Positions 1 through 8,078 are shown, numbered from the stretch's first letter. The stretch: DNA of 64,000 bases from Betaproteobacteria bacterium Ga0077527 (GCA_001464815.1 LNDW01000020.1:124001-188000), one strand, 5' to 3'. Translations and numbers: made by a program. The notes: generated by a model from the letters alone, not told the origin.

Positions 1-589
1 CCTCGATTTCCGGCCCCACCGCATCGCGGATGGCGGCGACACGCGCCAGCCCGGCGCGGGTTCGCGCCTCGACATCGGCCGCATCATTGCCCCAGTAGAC
101 ACCATCAAAGGGCGCGATCTTCACCGCGCGATAACCCTCGGCCACCGCATGCCTCGCCGCACGCGCTATACCCTCGGGACTGCGGTCACGCGCGCCGCGG
201 TTGATGTTGGCGTAAACCTTCACCGCGCGCCGTTTTTCTCCACCACTTGTTGCGCCACCCAGCAGTTCATGCACCGGCACACCGGCCGCTTTTGCGCGCA
301 GATCGGTCACCGCCTGCTCGGTGGCGCTGATGATCGAAGCCGCGATCAGCCCGCCGGGTGAATGCGGAAACACCCTGAGCTGCGGCAGCAGCTCGTCCAC
401 GGTAAGGCCGATCCAGTCGCAGGCGAGGTCTTCGGCCATCGCGCGCTGCGCGGGCTCGTAACCATTGAGCGAAGCCTCGCCGATGCCGGAGAGGCCGTTT
501 TCAGCGGTGACCCGGATGAAGAACCAGTTGGTTTTTTCGGAAACGTTGAACACCAGCGGCTCGATGGCCGCGACCTTCAGGGCGGTCAT
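1..589 (-). CDS. Mandelate racemase/muconate lactonizing enzyme family protein (C-terminus beyond window)
   Basis: This is a member of the enolase superfamily, whose enzymes abstract a proton alpha to a carboxylate and usually act as sugar-acid dehydratases or cycloisomerases. Only the first 196 residues lie in the window. The capping domain is clear (WFFIRVTAENGLSGIGEAS, then ISATEQAVTDLRAKAAGVPVHELLGG), followed by the start of the barrel with YANIN and AVKIAPFDG, where the first catalytic lysine is expected. The metal ligands would lie to the left of base 1, so the substrate subgroup cannot be set. The ATG at 589 follows a GGAGGTGGCGC ribosome-binding site. It lies 24 bp downstream of the NnrU gene on the same strand. 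Confidence 0.85.
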   Translation of the reverse strand, partial: MTALKVAAIEPLVFNVSEKTNWFFIRVTAENGLSGIGEASLNGYEPAQRAMAEDLACDWIGLTVDELLPQLRVFPHSPGGLIAASIISATEQAVTDLRAKAAGVPVHELLGGATSGGEKRRAVKVYANINRGARDRSPEGIARAARHAVAEGYRAVKIAPFDGVYWGNDAADVEARTRAGLARVAAIRDAVGPEIE

Positions 590-613
590 GCGCCACCTCC
601 AGGGGCCTGCGTA

Positions 614-1195
614 TCAGCGTGCAAACGGCGCCACGCCGATCAGCCATTGGTGTAGCTTGACCGCGAACACCGCCCACAGCGCCGTGCCGACAATCACCAC
701 GATCACCGTGCGCAGCCACTCGCCCGCCGGATATACCGTGCCCGCCGCACGGTCACGGCGGCGCGCAGCGATGAAATCGGCCACCGCCCACGCCAGGAAC
801 GCGCCGAACAGGATGACCTCGGCCGCGCGGCCATTCGACAGCAGATGCGCCAGCGCCCACAGCTTCACCGCGAGCACCATCGGATGGCCGAAGCGCGCCT
901 TGAAATGATTACGCGGCACATACGCCGCCACCAGCAGCACCATCGCCGGCAACATCAGCAGCGAGGCGATGTGGCGTGTGAACGCCGGCGGGTCATAAAG
1001 CGGCAGGCCGAGCTGGCGCGCCTCGCCGTAGCCGATGACGATCAGCACAAAACCCGCCAGCGACAGCAGCGAATACAGCCCCTTCCACTGCAGCCCGCCG
1101 ATGCGCCCGATGGTGCGCAGGCGCCAGGGCTCGGCGACGATGCGCGACGAATGCGCGCCCAGGAAGAGCAACAGTCCGGCCAGCAGCAAGGTCAT
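614..1195 (-). CDS. NnrU family inner-membrane protein
   Basis: About 193 residues, strongly hydrophobic, with five to six predicted membrane segments. The N-terminus (TLLLAGLLLFLGAHSSRI) and the stretch RTIGRIGGLQWKGLYSLLSLAGF are typical of NnrU, a family first named from denitrification gene clusters and related to the isoprenoid-processing protein MAPEG/NnrU group. Its biochemical role is not settled. The ATG at 1195 is preferred over the ATG at 1201 because GGGAG sits 6 bases before the former and directly against the latter. No denitrification genes are nearby, so the name indicates family only. Confidence 0.85.
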   Translation of the reverse strand: MTLLLAGLLLFLGAHSSRIVAEPWRLRTIGRIGGLQWKGLYSLLSLAGFVLIVIGYGEARQLGLPLYDPPAFTRHIASLLMLPAMVLLVAAYVPRNHFKARFGHPMVLAVKLWALAHLLSNGRAAEVILFGAFLAWAVADFIAARRRDRAAGTVYPAGEWLRTVIVVIVGTALWAVFAVKLHQWLIGVAPFAR

Positions 1196-1209
1196 GGGCA
1201 TCTCCCTGT

Positions 1210-1869
1210 TCAGGCCGCCGGTGCCATGCGGGCGGCGCCGATGTCACGCAGGCGGTCCTTCAGGGCTGGACGGCCCCAGGTCCAGTAGGCGACGCCGACC
1301 AGCAGCAGCAACACGCCGGCGGCGAGCAGCAGCAGGCCGTTGTCGATGATCAACTGGTTGCGCTTGTGGCGGTCGGCGGCTTCAAGTTCGGCGGCGGAAT
1401 GCTCGCGCACCGCGGCCTGCGGCGCCACCGCCGCGGCTGATGCCGGGCGCGCCGCTGCCGCGCCACCCGCACCGGGCAGCGACTGCACACGGGCACGCAT
1501 CTCGGCGACATCGCGCTCCATCTGCGCAACGCGGTCGAGCATGTCGGCAATCACGCGGTTGCCGGCGGCGATCTGTTCTTCGAGGCGCTGCAGTTGTTGC
1601 GCGATATCTGCGGCACGGGAGGTGCCGCTGCTGCGGGCGCGCGGCGCTTCGACGGCCGCAGTTGCGGCATTCGTTGCCGCCGCAGTTGCGGCGGTAGCCA
1701 TTGCCGGCCTAGCGAGCAACGGACGCGCCAGGCGCGGCTGTTCGGGCACGACATAGGCGACCCGGACGGCTTGGGCGGGGGATTCGGACTGCAGCCCCGG
1801 TAATGCGGCGAGATGCAGCACTTCCAGTGCAGGCGGTGCAAAGGGCACCGCAACCGCCGGCGGGGACAC
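1210..1869 (-). CDS. Hypothetical exported coiled-coil protein with a C-terminal membrane segment
   Basis: I do not recognise the family. The protein has an Ala/Pro-rich N-terminal half, a coiled-coil stretch of about 45 residues (IAQQLQRLEEQIAAGNRVI and onward), an Ala-rich linker and one C-terminal membrane segment (LLLLAAGVLLLLVGVAYW) followed by a short basic tail. The first conventional start is GTG 1869. However, the frame stays open to a TAG at 1933-1935 and the intervening codons read like a signal peptide (TVFGAVAALLLVSPPAVA). A GGGAG site at 1925-1929 stands 4 bases before an ATC codon at 1920, and the first NTG codon is CTG at 1905. The true start may therefore be non-canonical. 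This architecture resembles FimV-type scaffold fragments, but there is no clear homology. Confidence 0.6.
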   Translation of the reverse strand: MSPPAVAVPFAPPALEVLHLAALPGLQSESPAQAVRVAYVVPEQPRLARPLLARPAMATAATAAATNAATAAVEAPRARSSGTSRAADIAQQLQRLEEQIAAGNRVIADMLDRVAQMERDVAEMRARVQSLPGAGGAAAARPASAAAVAPQAAVREHSAAELEAADRHKRNQLIIDNGLLLLAAGVLLLLVGVAYWTWGRPALKDRLRDIGAARMAPAA

Positions 1870-2082
1870 CAGCAGCAGCGCAGCAACAGCTCCAAAAACG
1901 GTCAGGATGGGACTAACGATGTCGCTCCCGATCTAAGGGTTAGAGCGGGAAGTTACACCTTTACTAGTGGAGGTGCAAGTAAGTCATTCAATCTATTGGG
2001 GTTTCACCTTTTGGCGCCTGGACTCAATACCGGCCAAAAAGCGGGCCAACAAGAGCACGGACCATGCCCCCCCCCCTGCCTC

Positions 2083-2202
2083 TTACTTCCTGACGGGCTC
2101 GCTGACCTTGGGCTTCAGAAAACCACCCGTCACCGGGGCCGCCTTTTTATCCTTCTTGGGTTTTTTCTTTTCCTTGTTGCTGCGCTGCTGGCCTTTGGCC
2201 AT
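2083..2202 (-). CDS. Small basic Lys-rich protein, 39 residues
   Basis: The protein starts MAKGQQRSNKEKKKPKKDKK and ends SEPVRK. It is extremely basic and probably unstructured or nucleic-acid binding. Small proteins beginning MAKGQQRSNKE are widespread and conserved in proteobacteria, with no assigned function. The ATG at 2202 is supported by AAGGAG 8 bases upstream; a longer open frame to 2292 lacks this support. It stands alone between a Bug receptor gene and non-coding DNA. Confidence 0.7.
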   Translation of the reverse strand: MAKGQQRSNKEKKKPKKDKKAAPVTGGFLKPKVSEPVRK

Positions 2203-2302
2203 GGTCGTTCTCCTTGTGGTGTGCCTGCAGGTTAACCCATATACCTGCGCACCACAGGAGCAAGGCAGAGGGGCCGGCTGAAAGCCCCTCACGCCCCGGT
2301 AA

Positions 2303-3268
2303 TCAATCCACCGTAATCCCGGTCGCCTTCGCCACCTTGGTGAAGCGCTCGATCTCGGCGCGGATATGCGCGGCGAACTGCTCCGGCGTGCCGCCCACAG
2401 AATCGAAACCGATTTTCTTCAGCGCACCCGAGACCTCGGGCAACGCCAGGGCTTTCTGCGACTCGGCGTTGACGCGGCTGACGATGGCGGCCGGCGTGTT
2501 GGCCGGCGCGAGCAGGCCGAACCACGAGGTGACCTCAAACCCGGGATAGCCGGACTCGACCATCGTCGGCACATCGGGCAGCAGCGCCGCGCGCTTGGGC
2601 GTGGTCACCGCCAGCGCCCGCGCGCGGCCGGTCTTGGCATGGGGCTCGATGCCGACCACGGTGAAGAACATCACCGACACCTCGCCGCTCAACAGCCCGG
2701 TCAGCGCCGGGGTGGTGCCCTTGTACGGCACATGCACGAGGTTGAGGCCGGCCATCATTTTCAGCAGCTCGCCGCTGAGGTGGTGGGTGCTGCCGTTGCC
2801 GGCCGAACCGTAATTGAGCTGGCCCGGGCGCTTCTTGGCGAAGGCCACCATGTCCTTCACGGTCTTCACCGGCAGCGAGGGATGCGCGGTCAGCACATAG
2901 GGCGTGGAGGCAATGTGGATGATCGGCGCAAAATCCTTGATCGCATCGTAGGGCAGCTTTTTGTAGACCGCGGGATTGGAGCCGTGGGTGGAGTTGTTGG
3001 CCATGAACAGCGTGTAGCCGTCGGCCGGCGCGCGCGCCGCCGCCTCGGTGCCCACCGCGCCGCCGGCACCTGGCCGCGCCTCGATCACGAACTGCTGGCC
3101 CATCTGCTCGGCGAGCTTGCTGGTCATGATGCGGCTCACGTTATCCGTGGCGCTGCCCGGCGCCTGCGCGATCAGGATGCGGATCGGCTTTACCGGATAG
3201 TTCTGGGCCACCGCCGGCAGCGCGATCAAGGCCGCCAGGCTCGTCAATACCGAAATTCGGACACGCAT
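2303..3268 (-). CDS. Bug/TctC-family tripartite tricarboxylate receptor
   Basis: This is a periplasmic solute-binding protein of the Bug family. These bind carboxylates or other small organic anions in a two-lobed Venus-flytrap fold and normally hand them to a TctAB membrane pair. The 321 residues begin with a signal peptide cleaved near AVAQ-NYP. Family landmarks follow: YPVKPIRILIAQAPG (strand 1), VIEARPGAGG (binding loop) and NLVHVPYKGTTPALTGLLSG. GAGGAG precedes the ATG. No tctA or tctB gene is adjacent, so it is an orphan receptor. The ligand cannot be predicted; D is retained after APGSAT where many Bug proteins place the carboxylate-pinning loop. Confidence 0.93.
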   Translation of the reverse strand: MRVRISVLTSLAALIALPAVAQNYPVKPIRILIAQAPGSATDNVSRIMTSKLAEQMGQQFVIEARPGAGGAVGTEAAARAPADGYTLFMANNSTHGSNPAVYKKLPYDAIKDFAPIIHIASTPYVLTAHPSLPVKTVKDMVAFAKKRPGQLNYGSAGNGSTHHLSGELLKMMAGLNLVHVPYKGTTPALTGLLSGEVSVMFFTVVGIEPHAKTGRARALAVTTPKRAALLPDVPTMVESGYPGFEVTSWFGLLAPANTPAAIVSRVNAESQKALALPEVSGALKKIGFDSVGGTPEQFAAHIRAEIERFTKVAKATGITVD

Positions 3269-3650
3269 GTTTTCTCCTCAGTTTTAGTCGAGTTATTCAA
3301 CACAGAATGGTGTGGAACGGGATTTTACTGGAGCTTGGGCAGGGCATCTTGGATCATCTGCGGCGAATGCCCGCCGGCTGGCCGGGCTCAGCTCCAAGGC
3401 CCTGGTGACGGAGATGGCGATGAGGCCGAAGACTTCGGTTTTTCTGGAAAGCGCACCTGATTGCCGCAGAACCGGTATCTACGCTGGTTCCCATAGGCGG
3501 CGAATTGGCACCGCGTAAAACCCCCGGCAAGCGGCTGATCACAAGGCAGATGAGCGGCTAATCGCCAACTAAAGCTTCGGCTAATCGCTAACTTTGAGAT
3601 CAGCTGATCGTCGGGGCGAATAGTAAGTCACCCTGGGTGGCGCCCCATAC

Positions 3651-3692
3651 CCCGTAGGGCGGATGAGGAGCGAAGCGACGTTATCCGCCGGA
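3651..3692. repeat. REP-like palindrome GGCGGAT...ATCCGCC
   Basis: Seven-base inverted arms GGCGGAT (3658-3664) and ATCCGCC (3683-3689) enclose a GAAGCGACG-containing loop, preceded by CCGTAG. Elements with the GTAGGGCGGAT...ATCCGCC signature occur as dispersed extragenic palindromes in many proteobacterial genomes. Only one copy is seen in this window. Confidence 0.55.
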
Positions 3693-3746
3693 TGTAAAGT
3701 CGCTGACCCCAACGGCGACATCAGACCGGCACGCCCATTCAGCCCC

Positions 3747-3775
3747 AATAAAAACGGCGGCCCGAAGCCGCCGTT
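3747..3775 (-). terminator. Rho-independent terminator
   Basis: Read on the minus strand, a perfect 9-bp stem AACGGCGGC/GCCGCCGTT with loop TTCGG is followed by TTTTATTG. It lies 28 bp past the stop codon of the exported reductase gene (3803-4537) and should end that transcript. Confidence 0.85.
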
Positions 3776-3802
3776 CTGGTCTCTGAAACCGTGGCCGCTG
3801 AA

Positions 3803-4537
3803 TTACTTCAACCCCGCCGCAATCCTGCGAATCTCCTCCGCCGAACGCTCACCCGCCAGCGGCTCGCGCGGCTGCAGGTGGCGGCCCATCGCCAGACCAC
3901 CGATCAGCACCGGTTCATAGCCGATGTCGCGAATCAGACTCGAAGCCGTGGCAATCGCCTGCGCATCATCACCCGCGATCGGCATGCCGACCTTGCCGGG
4001 CTCCTGCCAGGCCGCACCCATACGCGCCGCGCCGATGGCATTGAAGGCACGCACGATGCGCGCGCCGGGCAACAACTGCGCCGACATCAGCCCCGCGCCC
4101 ACCTCGCGCGCCTTGACGCCGATCTCACCATCGCGCTCTACAAAGGGATTGCTGGTGTCGATGACCACCTTGCCCTTCAGCAGATCACCCAGCTCTTTGC
4201 CCACCGCGGGCAGCGCGTGGTACGGCACCGAGATCAGCAGCACCTCACCAAAAGCCGCGGCCTCCTTGGAAGTGCCCGCGCGCGCGCCGTGGCCCACCGA
4301 GGCGGCGAGCTTCTTGTCCGCCTCGAGATCGAGCGACGAGAACATCACCGTGTGCCCGACCTTCGCCCAGGTCGTGCCCAGTGCACTGCCGACACGGCCG
4401 GAGCCGATGAGGCCGATTCTTAGCTTGGGACCGGCGGTGGCGGTTTGGGCGAAGGTGGGGAGGCTGGCAAGAGTTAGCGTAGTGACAGTGAATTGAAGAA
4501 AGGAGCGGCGATTGTTTTTGCGAGAAATACTCATCAC
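3803..4537 (-). CDS. Exported NADP-binding oxidoreductase (F420-dependent NADP reductase-like)
   Basis: This 244-residue protein has an N-terminal twin-arginine-type signal (NRRSFLQFT, then a hydrophobic run ending FAQTATA). A Rossmann domain of the NADP oxidoreductase/coenzyme F420-dependent family follows, with the dinucleotide loop GLIGSGRVGSALG near residues 42-54, then VVIDTSNPF and ARIVRAFNAIGA. Relatives transfer hydride between NADP and flavin-type cofactors or act as uncharacterised reductases. The Tat-like signal fits export of a cofactor-loaded enzyme. It is monocistronic, with an AGGAG site before ATGATG and its own terminator. The second ATG at 4534 is an equally possible start. 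Confidence 0.82.
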   Translation of the reverse strand: MMSISRKNNRRSFLQFTVTTLTLASLPTFAQTATAGPKLRIGLIGSGRVGSALGTTWAKVGHTVMFSSLDLEADKKLAASVGHGARAGTSKEAAAFGEVLLISVPYHALPAVGKELGDLLKGKVVIDTSNPFVERDGEIGVKAREVGAGLMSAQLLPGARIVRAFNAIGAARMGAAWQEPGKVGMPIAGDDAQAIATASSLIRDIGYEPVLIGGLAMGRHLQPREPLAGERSAEEIRRIAAGLK

Positions 4538-4568
4538 AAGTTCTCCTGTGGATTTGCAAAGACAAACT

Positions 4569-4596
4569 TAATAAGTAATTGATTTTAATTAAATAT
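4569..4596 (-). repeat. Copy of dispersed AT-rich motif
   Basis: Reads on the minus strand with core TTAAAATCAATTACTTATTA. It sits 31 bp upstream of the reductase start and points towards it. See the finding on the recurrent AT-rich motif. Confidence 0.6.
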
Positions 4597-4628
4597 TAGG
4601 GTTCGCAACAAAATGACTTACCCGAAGC

Positions 4629-4668
4629 CCCTCACCCCAACCCTCTCCCCGCAAGCGGGGCGAGGGAG
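4629..4668 (+). repeat. Dispersed palindromic repeat, copy 1 (CCTCACCCC...CTCTCCCCGC/GCGGGG)
   Basis: A CCTCACCCC head is followed by a stem-loop, CTCCCCGC-AA-GCGGGGCGAG. Related copies lie at 28295-28328 and, inside hrpA, at 31566-31614, both on the opposite strand. Here it lies between two minus-strand genes. Confidence 0.65.
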
Positions 4669-4690
4669 AATCTCATTTTGATACGCACTC

Positions 4691-5611
4691 TTAATCACTC
4701 ACCCTGAACACCAATTTTCCCCTTAAATGCCGTCCCTCACTCACCCGATGCGCCGCCTGTGCATCTGCCAGCGCATAAGTGGTGATCTGCGGCAGCCTCA
4801 CCGCACCTGAAGTCACGAGTTGCACGATGCGGTCGAGGTGCGCGCGCTTGCGCGTGGCGTCGGGTTTGAGTGAGGCCATGTCCTCATAGGGCGGTGTCGG
4901 TGCCGGGCCGTTGATGAAAGCCGCGCGACCGCCCCGCTTGAGCACCTTGAAGGCGTTTTTTGCGACTTCGCCGCCCACGGTGTCGAACACGGCGTCGCAG
5001 TCTTTCAGCACCTGGGTGAAATCTTCCTGGTTGTAGTCGATGACCTGGTCCGCGCCGAGGCCCTTCACATAATCGATGTTGGCCGCGCTGCAGGTGCTGA
5101 TCACCCGCGCGCCGAGGTGTTTGGCCAGTTGCAAACCAAAGCTTGCGACACCACCCGCCCCGCCCTGCACCAGCACGGTCTGGCCGGCTTTGACCTGCAG
5201 CGCGTTTTCAATCGAGACAATCGCGGTGAGTCCGACCAGCCCCAGCGCTGCCGCTTCAACGTGGCTCCATGGCGCGGGTTTTTTGGTGACGATGGCGGCG
5301 TCGATCGCCACCTTCCCGGCATAACAGCCGTCGTCGCTGGCCTGCACCACGCCGAAGACTTCGTCGCCGATCTTGATATCCGTAACGCCACGCCCGATGG
5401 CGCTGACCACGCCGGAGAAATCGCGCCCGGGGATGTGCGGGAATTTTTGGGTGGGGCCGTGATAGCCCGAGCGGATTTTCCAGTCGGCGCCGTTGACGCT
5501 GGCGGCGTGGATGTCCACCACGACCTGCCCGTCAGCGGCCACCGGATCAGGCTGCTCGCCGTATTGCAGGACTTCGGGGCCTCCGTTTTTTGTAAAAAAG
5601 ACGGCTTCCAT
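4691..5611 (-). CDS. Zinc-independent quinone oxidoreductase / MDR-family alcohol dehydrogenase-like protein
   Basis: A 306-residue medium-chain dehydrogenase/reductase of the quinone-oxidoreductase type, which reduces quinones or enones with NADPH. The GroES-like half carries GRDFSGVVSAIGRGV. The Rossmann half carries VLVQGGAGGVASFGLQLAK (nucleotide loop) and VIDYNQEDFTQVLKDCDAVFD. The structural-zinc cysteine cluster is absent, as in quinone reductases. The ATG at 5611 is chosen because AAGGAA lies 6 bases upstream; the open frame extends further without a plausible start site. Its promoter region contains a copy of the AT-rich motif. Confidence 0.88.
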   Translation of the reverse strand: MEAVFFTKNGGPEVLQYGEQPDPVAADGQVVVDIHAASVNGADWKIRSGYHGPTQKFPHIPGRDFSGVVSAIGRGVTDIKIGDEVFGVVQASDDGCYAGKVAIDAAIVTKKPAPWSHVEAAALGLVGLTAIVSIENALQVKAGQTVLVQGGAGGVASFGLQLAKHLGARVISTCSAANIDYVKGLGADQVIDYNQEDFTQVLKDCDAVFDTVGGEVAKNAFKVLKRGGRAAFINGPAPTPPYEDMASLKPDATRKRAHLDRIVQLVTSGAVRLPQITTYALADAQAAHRVSEGRHLRGKLVFRVSD

Positions 5612-5776
5612 TTTTTTCCTTGTGTGGTGACCGATGCTGGCGGGTGCCGCACTGCTCACGCCCCTGCCCTGAAACGAAACGTGAGTTTGTATCACGAGGT
5701 GTGCGCAGCTTGTCTCGCCAAGCCCACACTCTGAAGCGTCATTGGCGCCCAGCCTGGGCCACACCCTAAAGAATCA

Positions 5777-5804
5777 TCGTAAGATATTGTTTTAATTGAT
5801 ATAT
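5777..5804 (-). repeat. Copy of dispersed AT-rich motif
   Basis: Minus-strand reading ATATATCAATTAAAACAAT, then ATCTTACGA. It lies in the divergent gap between the quinone oxidoreductase (start 5611) and the Bug gene (start 5881). Confidence 0.6.
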
Positions 5805-5880
5805 TTTACGGTCTTCGCCACTGCTAAAATCCGGCGTCCTCACGGCGCCACTCGTCTCACCACCACACCAGGAGTCACCG

Positions 5881-6861
5881 ATGTCCATCCGCCTCTTGAC
5901 CGCCAGCCTTGCCGCGCTTTGCGCCTGCATGCCCGCGCTGGCCGCCGCGCAGTCCGCCAGCTATCCGGTGCGCCCGATTCGCGTGATTGTCGGCTTCGGC
6001 CCCGGCGCGCCGGATACGGTGGCGCGGCTGGTGGGCGCGCAGGTGTCGGCGCAGATCGGCCAGCAGCTGGTGGTGGACAACCGCCCCGGCGCCAACGGCA
6101 TCATCGGCGCGGATCTGGTCGCGAAAAGTGTGCCCGACGGCTACACACTGCTGCTGACCTCGGCCTCTTTCGCCACCAATCCCTTTACCCAGAAAAAACT
6201 GCCCTTCGATGTGCGCCGTGATTTCACGCCGATCACCAACGTGGCCTCGGGCGGCGGCTATTTTCTGACGGTGCATCCCAAGGTGGCGGCGAACTCGGTG
6301 CAGGAGCTGATTGCGCTGGGCAAAAACCCGGCCTCGAAACTCGCCTTCGCCTCGGCCGGCCCCGGCAACACGCTGCACCTGGCGGGTGAACTGTTCAACG
6401 CGCGCACCGGCACGCGCATGGTGCATGTGCCGTACAAGGGTGCGGGCCCGGCGATGGCGGCGCTGGTCGGCGGCGAGGTGCAGGTGATGTTTGTGACCAC
6501 GCCCTTGGGCATGCCGCACATCGAGGCCAAACGCGTGCGCGCGCTGGCCTACACCGGCCCGAAGCGCGCGACCTTCATGCCCGAGGTGCCGACCATCAGC
6601 GAAGCCGGCGCCCCCGGCGCGACGATGGACAACATGAGCTGGTATGGCGTGTTTGGCCCGGCCAAACTGCCGGCGAAGATCGCCGATCAGCTGAATGCCG
6701 AATTCGCCAAGGCACTGAAGGTGCCGCGTGTGATCGAGCAGCTCGACAACCTGCGCCTCACGCCGGTGGGTGATACATCCAAAGCCTTCACCGCGTTCAT
6801 GGAGTCGGAATACAAGCGCTTCGCGGAGATGGTGAAGATCTCGGGTTACCAGCCCGAGTAA
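5881..6861 (+). CDS. Bug/TctC-family receptor
   Basis: A 326-residue periplasmic receptor with signal peptide cleaved near ALAAAQS. Landmarks are [29 protein letters not shown] and [25 protein letters not shown] is 6 bases before the ATG. It is divergent from the quinone oxidoreductase and followed 71 bp later by the DCC gene. The loop reads GPGAPDT, so the Asp that pins a ligand carboxylate in characterised Bug proteins is conserved. No transporter membrane genes are nearby. Confidence 0.93.
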   Translation: MSIRLLTASLAALCACMPALAAAQSASYPVRPIRVIVGFGPGAPDTVARLVGAQVSAQIGQQLVVDNRPGANGIIGADLVAKSVPDGYTLLLTSASFATNPFTQKKLPFDVRRDFTPITNVASGGGYFLTVHPKVAANSVQELIALGKNPASKLAFASAGPGNTLHLAGELFNARTGTRMVHVPYKGAGPAMAALVGGEVQVMFVTTPLGMPHIEAKRVRALAYTGPKRATFMPEVPTISEAGAPGATMDNMSWYGVFGPAKLPAKIADQLNAEFAKALKVPRVIEQLDNLRLTPVGDTSKAFTAFMESEYKRFAEMVKISGYQPE

Positions 6862-6932
6862 GCCCGAACAAGCCCGGGTCAGCCGGCGTGATCCCGCCGC
6901 GCCTCACAGCTGAGCCTTAGACTCAAGAGACC

Positions 6933-7310
6933 ATGACTGAAACCCCAGCCGCGCCGGCAGATCCGCGCATGACGGTGTTCTACGACGGCGCCTGCCCGTT
7001 ATGCCGGCGCGAGATCGCGTTCTACCAGCGGCTCGATCATGCGCAGCGCGTGCACTGGTACAACGTGGCGCAGGCCGCCGCCTGCCCGGACGGCCTGTGC
7101 CAGGCCGATCTGCTGGCGCGATTTCATGTGCGCACCGCGGCGGGCCGGATGGAGAGCGGTGCACGGGCGTTCGCGGTGCTGTGGCTGGAGTTGCCGGCGC
7201 CGTGGCCGGTGTTCGGGCGCATCGCGCAGTGGCCGGGCATCGCCTGGCTGCTCGAATGCGCCTACCGCCTGTTTTTGAAGGTGCGCCCGCTGATGCGGCG
7301 GTGGGCCTGA
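6933..7310 (+). CDS. DCC-family (DUF393) thiol-disulfide oxidoreductase-like protein
   Basis: A 125-residue protein named for its conserved DxxCxxC N-terminal motif, seen here as YDGACPLCRREI with Cys21 and Cys24. The family is thioredoxin-like in motif and presumed redox active; substrates are unknown. The C-terminal half is rich in Trp and Leu with RLFLKVRPLMRRWA. GAG lies just upstream of the ATG. The gene converges on the duplicated VWA 3' end that starts about 30 bp beyond its stop. Confidence 0.85.
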   Translation: MTETPAAPADPRMTVFYDGACPLCRREIAFYQRLDHAQRVHWYNVAQAAACPDGLCQADLLARFHVRTAAGRMESGARAFAVLWLELPAPWPVFGRIAQWPGIAWLLECAYRLFLKVRPLMRRWA

Positions 7311-7335
7311 GCAAAACTTCCAGCCAGCCGGAAGC

Positions 7336-7400
7336 TAGCCCTGCTGCGCCAGCATCTGGCCGATGGCACGGTCGAGGTGGCGCAGCGAGTTGCACTCGCG
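7336..7400 (-). repeat. Detached second copy of the VWA gene 3' end (direct repeat, copy A)
   Basis: Bases 7339-7400 match 8083-8144 at 60 of 62 positions. On the minus strand both encode RECNSLRHLDRAIGQMLAQQ plus G, and copy A ends in its own in-frame TAG (7336-7338). The two differences are third-base synonymous changes. The repeats bracket the HigB/HigA-type pair, which suggests insertion at this gene end. Confidence 0.85.
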
Positions 7401-7420
7401 GCGTCCATCGAGCCAGACGA

Positions 7421-7702
7421 TCAGGCCGCGCGCTTGAAGCTGATCCTCGGCTTCAGTCCGACGGCCGCGGCCATGTCGACCAGCATATCCAGAGAAAACA
7501 GCTCAATACGACCCCGCACCAGGTCAGAAATACGTGGCTGAGTCACCCCCAGCATTTTCGCTGCCTCACGCTGAGTCCAGCCCGAGCGTTGAATGTGTTC
7601 TGAAATTTCGATCATCAATGCTGAGCGGGCACGCATGCTCGCCGCGGCTTGTGGCGTTGCCTCGATGGCATCCCAGACACTGTCGTAACGCTTTGCTTTC
7701 AT
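7421..7702 (-). CDS. HigA-like XRE-family antitoxin
   Basis: A 93-residue helix-turn-helix protein. The XRE domain spans about residues 30-75, with recognition region WTQREAAKMLGVTQPRISD and LVRGRIELFSLDMLVDMAAA, typical of the antitoxin group that pairs with Gp49/HigB-type toxins. It should neutralise the upstream toxin and repress the shared promoter. Its ATG overlaps the toxin stop codon by 4 bp, so the two are translationally coupled in toxin-first order, as in higBA. The pair is flanked by duplicated host-gene sequence. Confidence 0.88.
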   Translation of the reverse strand: MKAKRYDSVWDAIEATPQAAASMRARSALMIEISEHIQRSGWTQREAAKMLGVTQPRISDLVRGRIELFSLDMLVDMAAAVGLKPRISFKRAA

Positions 7703-8025
7703 GATCCGGCCCTCATCAAGTCCCGATACCTGCGCTGGCTGATTTCAATATCCATGCGGCTCGTCTTGGCACTTTTCTTCTGAAAACAGTGCAACACATA
7801 AATCGCATCCGCAAGCTGGGCCACGTAAATAACCCGGAATGCGCCCGATGTTTCACGCACCCGTATCTCGCGCACTCCAGCGCCCACTGAAGCCATCGGT
7901 TTCCAGCTATCCGGCTCCAAGCCCCGCTGCACGCGATCAAGCTGCAGCCCGGCCATGCGTCGTGCGGTCTGCGGAAATAGCCTGAGCGCATCCAGCGAAT
8001 CACCCAGAAAAGAGACCGGCTTCAT
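7699..8025 (-). CDS. HigB/RelE-superfamily (Gp49-like) toxin
   Basis: A 108-residue protein of the phage-derived Gp49-like/RelE family, predicted to be a ribosome-dependent mRNA interferase. Diagnostic segments are ARRMAGLQLDRVQRG, GVREIRVRETSGAFRVIYVA and YVLHCFQKKSAKTS, which carries the basic active-site strand. It is the first gene of the module. A near-consensus promoter places the predicted transcription start on the A of the ATG, so its mRNA may be leaderless. The only upstream ribosome-binding-like bases (GAAGG) abut the start codon directly. Confidence 0.88.
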   Translation of the reverse strand: MKPVSFLGDSLDALRLFPQTARRMAGLQLDRVQRGLEPDSWKPMASVGAGVREIRVRETSGAFRVIYVAQLADAIYVLHCFQKKSAKTSRMDIEISQRRYRDLMRAGS

Positions 8026-8031
8026 CCTTCA

Positions 8032-8059
8032 ATTATACAAAATATTGTATTTATTTCAA
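8032..8059 (-). promoter_or_regulatory. Promoter and operator of the HigB/HigA-type module
   Basis: On the minus strand TTGAAA (8054-8059), a 16-bp spacer and TATAAT (8032-8037) form a near-consensus sigma-70 promoter. An inverted repeat ATACAA-AATA-TTGTAT (8035-8050) overlaps spacer and -10 box, where an antitoxin repressor would block polymerase. The start point expected 7 bases after the -10 box falls on the ATG at 8025. Confidence 0.75.
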
Positions 8060-8078
8060 GCGGCCATCACCAGCTACT

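Larger units (their letters stand above)
3269..3802. other. Gene-poor region, 534 bp
   Basis: I see no credible gene here; short open frames lack ribosome-binding sites and family resemblance. The region holds a 16-bp direct repeat differing at one base (3555-3570 and 3578-3593, CGGCTAATCGC(C/T)AACT), a REP-like palindrome (3658-3689) and a transcription terminator (3753-3775) serving the reductase gene to the right. Confidence 0.6.

Noticed and set aside
1936-2082. tRNA or small-RNA gene in the AT-richer gap
   Set aside because: No cloverleaf or clear hairpin-terminator arrangement could be drawn.
2268-2290. Hairpin GAGGGGC...GCCCCTC after the first Bug gene as a terminator
   Set aside because: Only a 7-bp stem and no T-run on either strand; support is too weak.
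3312-3518. Short plus-strand open frame in the gene-poor region
   Set aside because: No ribosome-binding site, no homology sense and unlikely residue composition.
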